From NCBI GenBank assembly GCA_024280895.1, contig JAJRPI010000018.1, positions 1 through 64,000 of the forward strand: a stretch of DNA of 64,000 nt. The letters run 5' to 3'. Shown here piece after piece: positions 17,354 to 25,525 of the stretch. The DNA comes from Alphaproteobacteria bacterium (GTDB taxonomy: Bacteria; Pseudomonadota; Alphaproteobacteria; Rhizobiales; JAKIUO01). Below the pieces are notes generated by a model. It did no database searches. It was not told the DNA's origin and saw nothing but the letters and a program-made list of their open reading frames with translations. The position numbers were made by a program, and so were the translations under genes. The first letter of the stretch is position 1. The number at the start of each line of letters is the position of its first letter.

Positions 17354-18538
17354 GTGACGATAACGAAGGATGCTCTTGAAGCGTATTCCCATTATGAAGA
17401 CAATCGTGTGGGATTTCATGTTGAGCACGAAAGCAATATATTTCGCCTGAAAATAACAGGCGAGTGGACGATCCGGGAGGTTGCGCAGCTGCAACGCGAG
17501 ATCGACGCTATTCTTATGCCCTCTACACTTTTTTCTGACCATGTCGGCGAAATCGAACTTGGTGGATTGTTAAAGCTTGATGTTGCGGGCGCCTGGTTGA
17601 TCAATAGCACACGTAAAAAATGGTCGAGACGTGGCCTCAAAACAAGGTTTGCGGGCGCGCGCTCAGAACATCACATTTTGATAGATGAGGTGCGGCGCTC
17701 GGACAAAGCTGGACAACCCCAGCAACGGCAAAAGAGCCCCTTTCAAAGATCTCTTGATGATGCCCTCAAGGGCATTGGTGGCATTGGCAGTGATGCGTTG
17801 ATGATCCTCGGGTTCCTTGGCACCATCGCAGCGACATTCACTCATAGCCTTTTACACCCCAAAAGATTCCGTTGGGTGGCCTTTGTTCACCAGCTTGAGC
17901 ATGTGGGTTTTCGCGCTATTGGTATTGTCAGCCTGATCTGTTTTTTGATCGGCGCGGTGATATTACAACAGGGCGTTGTGCAGCTTAGCTATTACGGAGC
18001 CGAACCGCTGGCGGTGAATATGCTGGCCGTTTTGTCGTTGCGTGAGGTTGGCGTTTTGTTGACAGCGATTATCGTTGCCGGGCGCTCTGGTTCCGCCTTT
18101 ACTGCGGAAATCGGTTCGATGAAAATGCGTGAAGAAATCGATGCTATGCGTATCATTGGCCTCGATCCCATTGAGGTTTTGGTATTGCCACGGGTGTTGG
18201 CCCTGGTGGTCGTGGTGCCGCTTTTGGCCTTTGTGGGAGACATGATGTGTCTGCTTGGTGGTGCTATGATGGCGTCGTTTTATCTGGGCCTTGACTGGGC
18301 TGGATATGTGGACAATCTGCACGCATCAGTGACCATGAACCATTTTCTGGCTGGCATGATCAAGGCGCCGTTCGTGGCTTTGATCATCGGTATTGTTGGC
18401 TGTATGGAGGGCTTTAAAGTCGAAGGGTCGGCTGAAAGCCTAGGTTATCACGTGACGGTTTCGGTGGTCAAAGCGATCTTTTTGGTGATCATTGTCGATG
18501 CGGTCTTCGCAATGTTTTTAGCTGCGATTGGATTTTAG
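17354..18538 (+). CDS. mlaE: MlaE-family permease with N-terminal STAS-like domain
   Basis: This is the membrane subunit of an Mla-type ABC system that moves phospholipids between the two membranes. The first 110 residues resemble the STAS protein MlaB (FRLKITGEWTIREVAQL, LDVAGAWLI), here fused to the permease as commonly seen in alphaproteobacteria. The permease part (from about residue 150) has the MlaE features GFRAIGIVSLICFLIGAVILQQG, LREVGVLLTAIIVAGRSGSAFTAEIGSMK, EIDAMRIIGLDPIEVLVLPR and IIGIVGCMEGF. The start is GTG 17354 with a poor ribosome site. The mlaF gene begins 3 bases after the stop. Confidence 0.9.
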   Translation: MTITKDALEAYSHYEDNRVGFHVEHESNIFRLKITGEWTIREVAQLQREIDAILMPSTLFSDHVGEIELGGLLKLDVAGAWLINSTRKKWSRRGLKTRFAGARSEHHILIDEVRRSDKAGQPQQRQKSPFQRSLDDALKGIGGIGSDALMILGFLGTIAATFTHSLLHPKRFRWVAFVHQLEHVGFRAIGIVSLICFLIGAVILQQGVVQLSYYGAEPLAVNMLAVLSLREVGVLLTAIIVAGRSGSAFTAEIGSMKMREEIDAMRIIGLDPIEVLVLPRVLALVVVVPLLAFVGDMMCLLGGAMMASFYLGLDWAGYVDNLHASVTMNHFLAGMIKAPFVALIIGIVGCMEGFKVEGSAESLGYHVTVSVVKAIFLVIIVDAVFAMFLAAIGF

Positions 18539-18541
18539 AAG

Positions 18542-19342
18542 ATGAGCCAAGCCAATCAGCAAGCGGCTAAACCCAAATCGCGCGAAGCGGTCATATCGGT
18601 TCGAAATCTTTCCAAGGGTTTCGAGCAACAGATTGTTTTCGACAAGCTTAGTCTGGATGTTTTTCGCGGCGAGGTGCTGGGTATTGTGGGGGGGTCTGGC
18701 ACGGGTAAATCGGTGCTGATGCGCTGTATCACGGGGCTCATGCCGTATAAGAAGGGCACGATAGAAATTTTTGGCAAGGATGTGGAAGCACTCAGCCAAA
18801 GCGAGCGGATCGCCATGGATACGAGACTGGGGGTCTTGTTTCAAGATGGTGCCTTGTTTGGAGCTTTGACGGTGTTGCAAAATATTCAGGTGCCTATGCG
18901 CGAGCATCTCGATATGCCAAAATCAATGATGGATGAGCTGGCATTGATCAAGTTGAAAATGGTTGGATTACCCGCCAATGCGGCCTATAAGTTTCCCTCG
19001 GAATTATCCGGTGGTATGAGAAAACGCGCAGGGTTGGCGAGGGCTTTGGCGCTTGATCCAGAGATCGTATTTCTGGATGAGCCGACTTCGGGTCTTGACC
19101 CAATTGGTGCCGCCGCATTTGATCGGTTGATCCGGCAATTGCAATCGACCCTTGGTCTGACCGTTTATATGGTGACCCATGATCTTGACAGCCTGTTTTC
19201 CATTTGTGACCGTGTGGCAGTTTTGGCAGATTGGAAAATAGTACGCAGCGGGTTGCCAGAAGAGTTGCGTGAAATGCCGAATCACCCTTGGGTGGAAAGA
19301 TATTTTGGTGGTCCACGGGCGATGGCCAGAACATTTGGTTGA
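18542..19342 (+). CDS. mlaF: MlaF-family ABC transporter ATPase
   Basis: This is the cytoplasmic ATPase of the lipid transport system encoded around it. All ABC motifs are intact: Walker A GGSGTGKSVL (near residue 47), Q-loop VLFQDGALF, signature LSGGMRKRAGLARAL, Walker B IVFLDEPTSGLD and switch histidine MVTHD. The GxxFQ(D)GALF-type Q-loop and the KRAGLARA signature are typical of MlaF/Mkl ATPases as opposed to generic ones. It lies between the permease (3-base gap) and the MCE protein (46-base gap). Confidence 0.92.
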   Translation: MSQANQQAAKPKSREAVISVRNLSKGFEQQIVFDKLSLDVFRGEVLGIVGGSGTGKSVLMRCITGLMPYKKGTIEIFGKDVEALSQSERIAMDTRLGVLFQDGALFGALTVLQNIQVPMREHLDMPKSMMDELALIKLKMVGLPANAAYKFPSELSGGMRKRAGLARALALDPEIVFLDEPTSGLDPIGAAAFDRLIRQLQSTLGLTVYMVTHDLDSLFSICDRVAVLADWKIVRSGLPEELREMPNHPWVERYFGGPRAMARTFG

Positions 19343-19388
19343 GATATTTGTTTGAGATGAACGAAGTAAAGAAGTGAGCGGGTTTGAA

Positions 19389-20540
19389 ATGGAAACAAAA
19401 GCAAATCATATATTGATCGGGGCCTTTATTTTAATGGCCACCATCGCCGGTTTTGCTTTTGTATTCTGGATACAAAATTATGGCACCGGGACGTCGATCA
19501 ATCGCTATCAAATCGTCTTCAAGGGGCCTGTAACGGGGCTTGCACCGGCCAGCACAGTGCTTTTTAATGGTCTCAAAGTCGGTAAAATCGAAAGTTTCGA
19601 GATTGACCCTGATGATCCACGTATTACGAGGGTGCTGGTGACGGTAAAGAAAAATATTCCCGTACGGCGCAATTCTTACGCTCGCATTGTCTCTCAGGGA
19701 TTGTCGGCCTACTCTTCGGTGATGATTACGCCAGGGACGCCCGACGAAGAATTACTGGTGATGCTTGAGGATGGCAAGCTGCCCATCATTAATGCTGCCC
19801 CTGGTGGTTCGAGCGCCTCCGTGTTTGAGGCCGCTCCCAAGGTGCTTGAAAATGCCAACACGGTGTTGCGCCGTGTTGATGAACTTATCGCCAATAATGA
19901 GCAGCTCGTTCGCGATATGCTGAAGAATCTTGCAGGATTTACCGCAGAACTTGACCGCAACAAGGGCAAGATCGCCAGCTTGATGACCAACGCCGACAAA
20001 ACGCTCGTGACAGCCAATGAGGCAGCCGAAAAGGCCAGTGCAGCAATGACGCGCGTCGACAAGCTCATCGCCGCCAATGAGAACGAGATCAAGGATGTCA
20101 TTGCAAGCATTGCCGCGACTTCAAAAAATGCCGAAAAATTTAGCGCCATGCTGGCGAATAAGGAAAGCGATGTTGCCGCGATTATCGATAATGTCCGCTC
20201 TATGACCGAACAGTTCAAAGGGGTGGCCGCCAAGCTAGAGACGACGCTTGATGGCGTTGCCAACCTGTTGTCCAACGACAATGGCACCTCGATGATAACG
20301 GAGATCAATCTGGCTGCGACCTCGTTTCGCAGTTTGGCAGAAAAACTCGACAAATCGCTGGGTAGTAGTGCCGATGGTATGGCCCGATTTGCGAAAAGCG
20401 GCTTGAAGGAATTTGAAGGACTGATGCGAGAAGGTCGGCGAATGGTCAAGGCGATGGAGCGCGTGATGAATAATCTCGAGCGCAATCCACAAGGTTTGAT
20501 CTTTGGCTCCAAGCAAGTAAGAGAGTATAAATCGAACTGA
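19389..20540 (+). CDS. mlaD: MlaD-family MCE-domain protein
   Basis: This periplasmic, membrane-anchored lipid-binding subunit starts with METKANHILIGAFIL, one membrane helix (about residues 8-28) and an MCE domain (FKGPVTGLAPASTVLFNGLKVGKIESFEIDP, VSQGLSAYSSVMITPG). A long helical tail follows (about residues 160-380) with heptad-like repeats such as ELIANNEQLVRDMLKNLAGF and KLIAANENEIKDVIASIA, expected to form a hydrophobic tunnel or oligomer contacts. GTG 19374 is an alternative start five codons upstream. It sits third in the mlaE-F-D-lipoprotein operon. Confidence 0.9.
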   Translation: METKANHILIGAFILMATIAGFAFVFWIQNYGTGTSINRYQIVFKGPVTGLAPASTVLFNGLKVGKIESFEIDPDDPRITRVLVTVKKNIPVRRNSYARIVSQGLSAYSSVMITPGTPDEELLVMLEDGKLPIINAAPGGSSASVFEAAPKVLENANTVLRRVDELIANNEQLVRDMLKNLAGFTAELDRNKGKIASLMTNADKTLVTANEAAEKASAAMTRVDKLIAANENEIKDVIASIAATSKNAEKFSAMLANKESDVAAIIDNVRSMTEQFKGVAAKLETTLDGVANLLSNDNGTSMITEINLAATSFRSLAEKLDKSLGSSADGMARFAKSGLKEFEGLMREGRRMVKAMERVMNNLERNPQGLIFGSKQVREYKSN

Positions 20541-20640
20541 TAATCTGTTAGTGTACCGCGTTAAGATTGTTGATGGACCCAGATGCGCCAAAAGAGTGCG
20601 CAATCGGGGTCTTGTAAAAACAAGCGAAAGGGGACAGCCG

Positions 20641-21288
20641 GTGTTTTCAAACACCGGTTCAGCTATTGTGATGGTTCTGGTGAGCCTCGTTCTGTCAGGA
20701 GGGCTGACGGGATGCACTGTTGCGTCTTTGGTTGGCGCGAACAGTGAGCCTGCGCCTGCCACACATGATTTGCTGGCATCAAGTCGTCGAGGCCTTGGCC
20801 ATTTGCCAATTCAGCTGACGGTTGCAGAACCAAGTAGCGTGCAAGCATTGTCAAATTCGCGGATCGCCATCAAGCCTGGCCCTCATGAAATCAGCTATTT
20901 TGCGGCAGCTGTATGGACTGATAAGCTGCCTCGATTGCTGCAACTGCGTTTGATCGAAACCTTCGAGAACAGCCGTATATTGAAAGCTGTCAGCAGTGGT
21001 AGCGAACGTATTCGTGGTGATATCGGACTGGCGTGGGAAGTGCGCGATTTTCAGATCGAGGTCAGTAAGGGATCAGCACAAGCACATGTGCGTTTCTATG
21101 TGAAACTTGTTGATGAGGATAAAGGCGCTCTGGTTGCGGCAAGAGAATTTTCAGCCACCGTTCGCGCCGACAATGATAGCGTTGAAGCCGGGGTGGCCGC
21201 TTTGAAAGGCGCTTTTGCAGCAACATCCACGAAGATCATGCGCTGGATCACCTCAAGGCGCATTATCATCGCCGATGCCAGTGAATAA
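20641..21288 (+). CDS. ABC-type transport auxiliary lipoprotein
   Basis: This lipoprotein matches the family of auxiliary outer-membrane partners of MCE/Mla transporters (PqiC-like, ABC_trans_aux). A lipoprotein signal ends in LTGC; the body contains the recognisable SRIAIKPGPHEISYFAAAVWTDKLPRLLQLRLIETFENS. GTG 20641 is chosen because GAAAGGGGA (20626-20633) lies 7 bases upstream and gives a compact signal peptide; GTG 20551 would add 30 residues. It completes the four-gene lipid transport operon and probably links the MCE protein to the outer membrane. Confidence 0.85.
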   Translation: MFSNTGSAIVMVLVSLVLSGGLTGCTVASLVGANSEPAPATHDLLASSRRGLGHLPIQLTVAEPSSVQALSNSRIAIKPGPHEISYFAAAVWTDKLPRLLQLRLIETFENSRILKAVSSGSERIRGDIGLAWEVRDFQIEVSKGSAQAHVRFYVKLVDEDKGALVAAREFSATVRADNDSVEAGVAALKGAFAATSTKIMRWITSRRIIIADASE

Positions 21289-21310
21289 ACGGGGTGCTAG
21301 ATGCGTTCCG

Positions 21311-22210
21311 TTATTTAGGTTCTTTGGTCATTAGAAAATCAAGAAAAGTCTTGGTGACAACCGAAAGACTTTTTTCGCTTGGATAAATGGCGTGCCAGTG
21401 GCGATGCAAAGGAAAGCCGGTTGCATCAAGAATAGCGATTCCGCCGGTTTCAAGCTCAAGCTCGATGCTGTGGCGCGATAAAACCGCAATGCCAAGATTA
21501 GCCATCACAGCGTTTTTAATAGCGCCCGTATCTCCCAGTTCCATATAGGGTTTGATCGTAATATTTTGCGATGAGAAAATCTTGTTGGTCGCCTTGCGCG
21601 TACCCGACCCCATTTCACGCACAAGAAAACGCTCCTTTGCCAATTGCGCCAAAGAGACATTCTTTTTTTGACAAAGCGGATGGTGAGGGGAGGCGACTAC
21701 TTCGAGAATATTTTCGAGAAACGGGCGGGATTTGACTTTCAGACTTTTGGGGATTTGTCCCATAATATAAAGATTGTGACTGTCTTGCGAGAGTGCTTTG
21801 AGCATGGTTGCCTGATTGGTCACGGTGAGGCGGGGGATGACCTTGGGGTAAAGCTGTAAAAATTCTCCAAGAAATGAGGGCAAGAAATATTTCGCTGACG
21901 TGACAACCGCAATATCCAGCGAGCCAATCACCTCGCCTGTCAAATAATCAAGACCTGCGTGCATTTTTTCAATGTGGCGATGCACCGAATGGGCAGTGTC
22001 GAGTACGATTTTGCCAACTTCGGTTAAGCGGATCTGTTTGTTTATCTTTTCAAACAGGGGCTGGCCAATCGTCTCTTCAAGGCTTTTGATTTGCAGGGAA
22101 ACGGCCGGCTGGGACAGGTACATTTCCTTGGCAGCCAGAGAGAAGCTGTTATGGCGGACAATCGCGTCGAGTAACTTGAGTTGCTTTAGGGTAATCGCAG
22201 GATTGGCCAT
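21311..22210 (-). CDS. cbbR: LysR-type regulator CbbR
   Basis: CbbR activates the Calvin-cycle genes in response to metabolites. The N-terminal winged helix-turn-helix is clear (ITLKQLKLLDAIVRHNSFSLAAKEMYLSQPAVSLQIKSLEE in two overlapping pieces), followed by a two-lobed sensor domain (LDIAVVTSAKYFLPSFLGEFLQ, FLVREMGSGTRKATNKIF) typical of CbbR. ATG 22210 is chosen because the motif begins directly after it; the open frame extends further upstream without family similarity. It is transcribed away from cbbL, the usual arrangement, with 363 bases between the two. Confidence 0.92.
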   Translation of the reverse strand: MANPAITLKQLKLLDAIVRHNSFSLAAKEMYLSQPAVSLQIKSLEETIGQPLFEKINKQIRLTEVGKIVLDTAHSVHRHIEKMHAGLDYLTGEVIGSLDIAVVTSAKYFLPSFLGEFLQLYPKVIPRLTVTNQATMLKALSQDSHNLYIMGQIPKSLKVKSRPFLENILEVVASPHHPLCQKKNVSLAQLAKERFLVREMGSGTRKATNKIFSSQNITIKPYMELGDTGAIKNAVMANLGIAVLSRHSIELELETGGIAILDATGFPLHRHWHAIYPSEKSLSVVTKTFLDFLMTKEPK

Positions 22211-22268
22211 TACATGATCTCGTATTGGGTCCGCGATCGCGAACAGGTTTAATGTCAGGTGGAAATAA

Positions 22269-22287
22269 TTATAAGATTTTCTTATAA
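22269..22287. promoter_or_regulatory. Probable CbbR operator in the cbbR-cbbL intergenic region
   Basis: TTATAAG-N5-CTTATAA is a perfect inverted repeat containing the T-N11-A core (TAAGATTTTCTTA) of LysR-type binding sites. A second, weaker palindrome ATAATA-ATT-TATTAT follows about 10 bases later. Both lie close to cbbR, 58 bases upstream of its start, and about 290 bases from cbbL, so the cbbL promoter may be nearer than the long leader suggests or the leader is untranslated. No other gene is visible in the 22211-22573 gap. Confidence 0.6.
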
Positions 22288-22573
22288 GTAACAATATAAT
22301 AATTTATTATCAAATGATGTTTTTTTGCGCTAATGTCCGCACCAGAGTGCAACATTCTCCAGCTGTTGCAACCGATTTCATATTTTGATCACGGTTCAGT
22401 GGTTCTAGGGAGCCGTGGATATGTTCCTGCCAAAGATTGAAATCGCACTGATGGAGCTATGACAAGAACAAGTTTTACTCGTTACCTGGAAACTCGATCC
22501 ATGTGGCACTGATGATAAATGAAACTATCATCGAACAATTTTATAAACCCCTCGCAGATGAAGGAGCGCCACA

Positions 22574-23992
22574 ATGGCCAAAACCTACGATTCCGGTGTG
22601 AAAGACTACCGCGAAACCTATTGGGAACCAAATTATACCCCCAAAGAAACCGATATTCTGGCGTGTTTTAAAATCACTCCACAGGCAGGTATTCCTCGCG
22701 AAGAAATCGCTGCGGCTGTGGCTGCTGAAAGTTCAACTGGTACATGGACCACAGTTTGGACCGACCTTTTGACCGATCTCGACTATTATAAAGGCCGTGC
22801 CTATCACATCGAAGATGTTCCAGGTGATGACACTTGTTTCTATGCTTTTATCGCTTACCCGATTGACCTTTTCGAAGAAGGTTCTGTCGTCAACGTTATG
22901 ACGTCTCTGGTTGGTAACGTGTTTGGTTTTAAAGCGCTGCGTGCTCTTCGTTTGGAAGACATCCGCTTCCCAATCGCTTATGTCATGACCTGTAATGGTC
23001 CTCCTCAAGGTATTACTCTTGAGCGCGACATTCTCAATAAATATGGGCGTCCAATGCTCGGCTGTACCATTAAGCCAAAGCTTGGTCTCTCCGCCAAAAA
23101 CTATGGCCGCGCCTGTTATGAAGGTCTTCGTGGTGGTCTCGATTTCACCCAGGATGACGAAAACGTCAACTCACAGCCTTTCATGCGTTGGAGAGCCCGT
23201 TTTGACTTCGTCATGGAAGCCATTCACAAAGCTGAAGCTGAAACTGGTGAGCGTAAAGGTCATTACCTGAACGTGACTGCGCCAACAGCCGACGAAATGA
23301 TGAAACGTGCCGAATATGCCAAGGAAATTGGCGCACCGATCATTATGCATGACTACATCACCGGTGGTTGGGCTGCTAACACGCAGCTGGCTCAATGGTG
23401 TCAGGACAATGGTCTGCTGCTGCACATTCATCGTGCCATGCATGCTGTTCTTGACAGAGACCCCCATCACGGTATCCATTTCCGCGTTTTGACGAAAATT
23501 CTTCGTCTGTCGGGCGGCGACCATCTTCATTCCGGTACTGTTGTTGGCAAGCTTGAAGGCGACCGTAACGCGACCCTTGGTTGGATCGACCTCATGCGTG
23601 AAAGCTACATCAAGGAAGATCGCTCACGCGGTATCTTCTTCGATCAGGATTGGGGTGCCATGCCAGGTGTCTTCCCTGTTGCTTCTGGTGGTATTCACGT
23701 TTGGCATATGCCAGCGCTGGTCAACATCTTTGGTGATGACAGTGTTCTTCAGTTTGGTGGTGGCACCTTGGGTCATCCTTGGGGCAACGCTGCTGGCGCT
23801 GCTGCTAACCGTGTCGCTGTTGAGGCCTGTGTACAGGCTCGTAACGAAGGTCGTGAGCTTGAAAAAGAAGGCAAAGACATTCTTACAGCTGCTGCGAAAC
23901 ATTCTCCAGAGCTTGGTGCTGCCATGGAAACATGGAAAGAAATCAAGTTTGAATTCGACACCGTCGATAAGCTGGATGTAGCCCATAAATAG
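22574..23992 (+). CDS. cbbL: RuBisCO large subunit, form IA, with K201Q-type substitution
   Basis: This is the large subunit of form I ribulose-1,5-bisphosphate carboxylase (472 residues, form IA by its N-terminus [13 protein letters not shown] and overall sequence). Active-site residues are present (spinach numbers in brackets): Glu52 (60), Asn115 (123), Lys167 and Lys169 (175, 177), Asp195 and Glu196 (203, 204), His286 and Arg287 (294, 295), His319 (327), Lys326 (334) and Ser371 (379). The exception is residue 193, which is Gln (codon CAG, 23150-23152) in DFTQDDEN; known active enzymes have Lys201 here, carbamylated to hold magnesium. As written the enzyme should not be activatable. A good AAGGAGCG site precedes the ATG. 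It is followed by cbbS, cbbQ and cbbO. Confidence 0.95.
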   Translation: MAKTYDSGVKDYRETYWEPNYTPKETDILACFKITPQAGIPREEIAAAVAAESSTGTWTTVWTDLLTDLDYYKGRAYHIEDVPGDDTCFYAFIAYPIDLFEEGSVVNVMTSLVGNVFGFKALRALRLEDIRFPIAYVMTCNGPPQGITLERDILNKYGRPMLGCTIKPKLGLSAKNYGRACYEGLRGGLDFTQDDENVNSQPFMRWRARFDFVMEAIHKAEAETGERKGHYLNVTAPTADEMMKRAEYAKEIGAPIIMHDYITGGWAANTQLAQWCQDNGLLLHIHRAMHAVLDRDPHHGIHFRVLTKILRLSGGDHLHSGTVVGKLEGDRNATLGWIDLMRESYIKEDRSRGIFFDQDWGAMPGVFPVASGGIHVWHMPALVNIFGDDSVLQFGGGTLGHPWGNAAGAAANRVAVEACVQARNEGRELEKEGKDILTAAAKHSPELGAAMETWKEIKFEFDTVDKLDVAHK

Positions 23993-24013
23993 GCCAACAC
24001 CTATTGGTTTTGT

Positions 24014-24034
24014 CGGGGCATTTTAACTGCCCCG
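24014..24034 (+). other. Hairpin between cbbL and cbbS
   Basis: CGGGGCA and TGCCCCG form a 7-base-pair stem with a 7-base loop in the 107-base cbbL-cbbS gap. No T-run follows, so it is not a typical terminator; a transcript-processing or stabilising structure that adjusts the ratio of the two subunits is more likely. Confidence 0.55.
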
Positions 24035-24099
24035 GCGATTCCAAACTCTTATAATTTAGGACCAATATTGATTGGTCAAACCCTGCAAGGAATTTACTT

Positions 24100-24456
24100 A
24101 TGAGTGATGTACAAGATTATGCATCGAGCTTGGGCGATACAAGCAGCCGGAAATTTGAGACTTTTTCATATCTGCCACCAATGACCCCTGAGCAGATCCG
24201 CAAACAGGTGGAATATCTGGTTTCCAAGGGTTGGAACCCTGCTGTTGAACATACTGAACCTGAAAATGCTTCAAGCAATTTTTGGTATATGTGGAAGCTG
24301 CCTTTGTTTGGCGAAACTGATGTCGATGTTATTCTGGCTGAAGTTGAAGCCTGTCACAAAGCCCATCCTGAGAACCATCTGCGTCTCATTGGCTATGACA
24401 ATTATGCCCAGTCACAGGGTGCAAATATGGTCATCTACCGTGGTAAAACTGTCTAA
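24100..24456 (+). CDS. cbbS: RuBisCO small subunit, form I
   Basis: The small subunit caps the L8S8 complex. The 118-residue sequence has the family landmarks [58 protein letters not shown] and [15 protein letters not shown] lies 9 bases before the ATG. No substitution stands out, unlike in the large subunit. A strong terminator follows, so cbbQ and cbbO probably need read-through or their own promoter. Confidence 0.96.
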   Translation: MSDVQDYASSLGDTSSRKFETFSYLPPMTPEQIRKQVEYLVSKGWNPAVEHTEPENASSNFWYMWKLPLFGETDVDVILAEVEACHKAHPENHLRLIGYDNYAQSQGANMVIYRGKTV

Positions 24457-24477
24457 TAATTAGACCTGAAACTTGAT

Positions 24478-24529
24478 AAGGCTGCAATTCACCCAGATTT
24501 CTGGCACTTGAATTGCAGCCTTGTTTTTT
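24478..24529 (+). terminator. Terminator after cbbS
   Basis: AAGGCTGCAATTC and GAATTGCAGCCTT form a perfect 13-base-pair stem around a 19-base loop, followed by TGTTTTTT. It lies 21 bases after cbbS and probably attenuates transcription into cbbQ/cbbO, giving far more RuBisCO subunits than activase. Confidence 0.88.
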
Positions 24530-24624
24530 ACTAATGGGTATGGGGTCAAGCTTGATATATATCACGGCAGAACCCATACCCATTGATAGAATAGCGGATA
24601 CACATAAGTTAAAGGCTGATGATC

Positions 24625-25455
24625 ATGGCAACTGCTAGCAAAAAAACCGATAATCCATTGGATAAGACCCAATATCTGATTGGGGACGAGCCATATTACC
24701 GCTCTGTGCATGATGAGGTGGCGCTCTATGAGGCCGCATATGATGCCAAAATGCCGGTCATGCTAAAAGGCCCGACTGGCTGCGGTAAATCACGATTTGT
24801 CGAACATATGGCCTGGAAACTGAAAAAACCTTTGATCACGGTTGCCTGCAATGAAGACATGACGGCTTCGGATCTTGTTGGGCGCTTTTTGCTCGATATT
24901 AATGGCACCAAATGGCAGGACGGCCCGCTGACCGTTGCTGCTCGCATCGGGGCCATCTGCTATCTCGACGAGATTGTTGAAGCACGCCAGGATACCACCG
25001 TTGTTATCCATCCCTTGACCGACCATCGCCGTATCTTGCCGCTTGAGAAAAAGGGCGAACAGGTTGAGGCACACCCCGATTTCCAGATCGTCATTTCTTA
25101 CAATCCTGGCTATCAGAGCCTGATGAAGGATTTGAAACAATCGACAAAACAGCGTTTTGCAGCGCTCGATTTCGATTATCCGCAAGAAGATACCGAGACA
25201 GAAATTGTCGTCCATGAATCAGGGGTTGATGCCACCACCGCCAAGAAACTGGTGCAGATTGCCCAACGCTCTCGCAACCTCAAAGGCCATGGTCTTGATG
25301 AAGGCATGTCGACCCGTCTGTTGATCTATGCGGCCCTGTTGATCAAGAAAGGCATCAATCCAGAAGATGCTTGCCGCATGGCACTGGTGCGACCATTGAC
25401 CGATGATCCTGATATGCGTGATACGCTTGATGCCGCTGTGGCAACTTATTTTTAG
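24625..25455 (+). CDS. cbbQ: RuBisCO activase ATPase CbbQ
   Basis: CbbQ is a MoxR-type AAA+ ATPase that forms a hexamer and, with CbbO, removes inhibitory sugar phosphates from RuBisCO. Walker A is GPTGCGKS (residues 49-56), Walker B ICYLDEI (about 111-117), sensor 1 QIVISYNPGYQ, and the C-terminal CbbQ domain follows. ATG 24625 is used because AAAGG lies 9 bases upstream; ATG 24619 is too close to it. Presence of CbbQ/CbbO with no carboxysome shell genes marks a cytosolic form IA enzyme. Confidence 0.94.
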   Translation: MATASKKTDNPLDKTQYLIGDEPYYRSVHDEVALYEAAYDAKMPVMLKGPTGCGKSRFVEHMAWKLKKPLITVACNEDMTASDLVGRFLLDINGTKWQDGPLTVAARIGAICYLDEIVEARQDTTVVIHPLTDHRRILPLEKKGEQVEAHPDFQIVISYNPGYQSLMKDLKQSTKQRFAALDFDYPQEDTETEIVVHESGVDATTAKKLVQIAQRSRNLKGHGLDEGMSTRLLIYAALLIKKGINPEDACRMALVRPLTDDPDMRDTLDAAVATYF

Positions 25456-25525
25456 AAAATGGCTGGTGGTTTTTTGAAACCAGTATCACTGAGCAATTAA
25501 TGCAGAAATAAGATCAGAGTCCGTC

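Noticed and set aside
24060-24085. TTGA-TTGG-TCAA before cbbS as an FNR site
   Set aside because: Half-site spacing is two bases too short for FNR.
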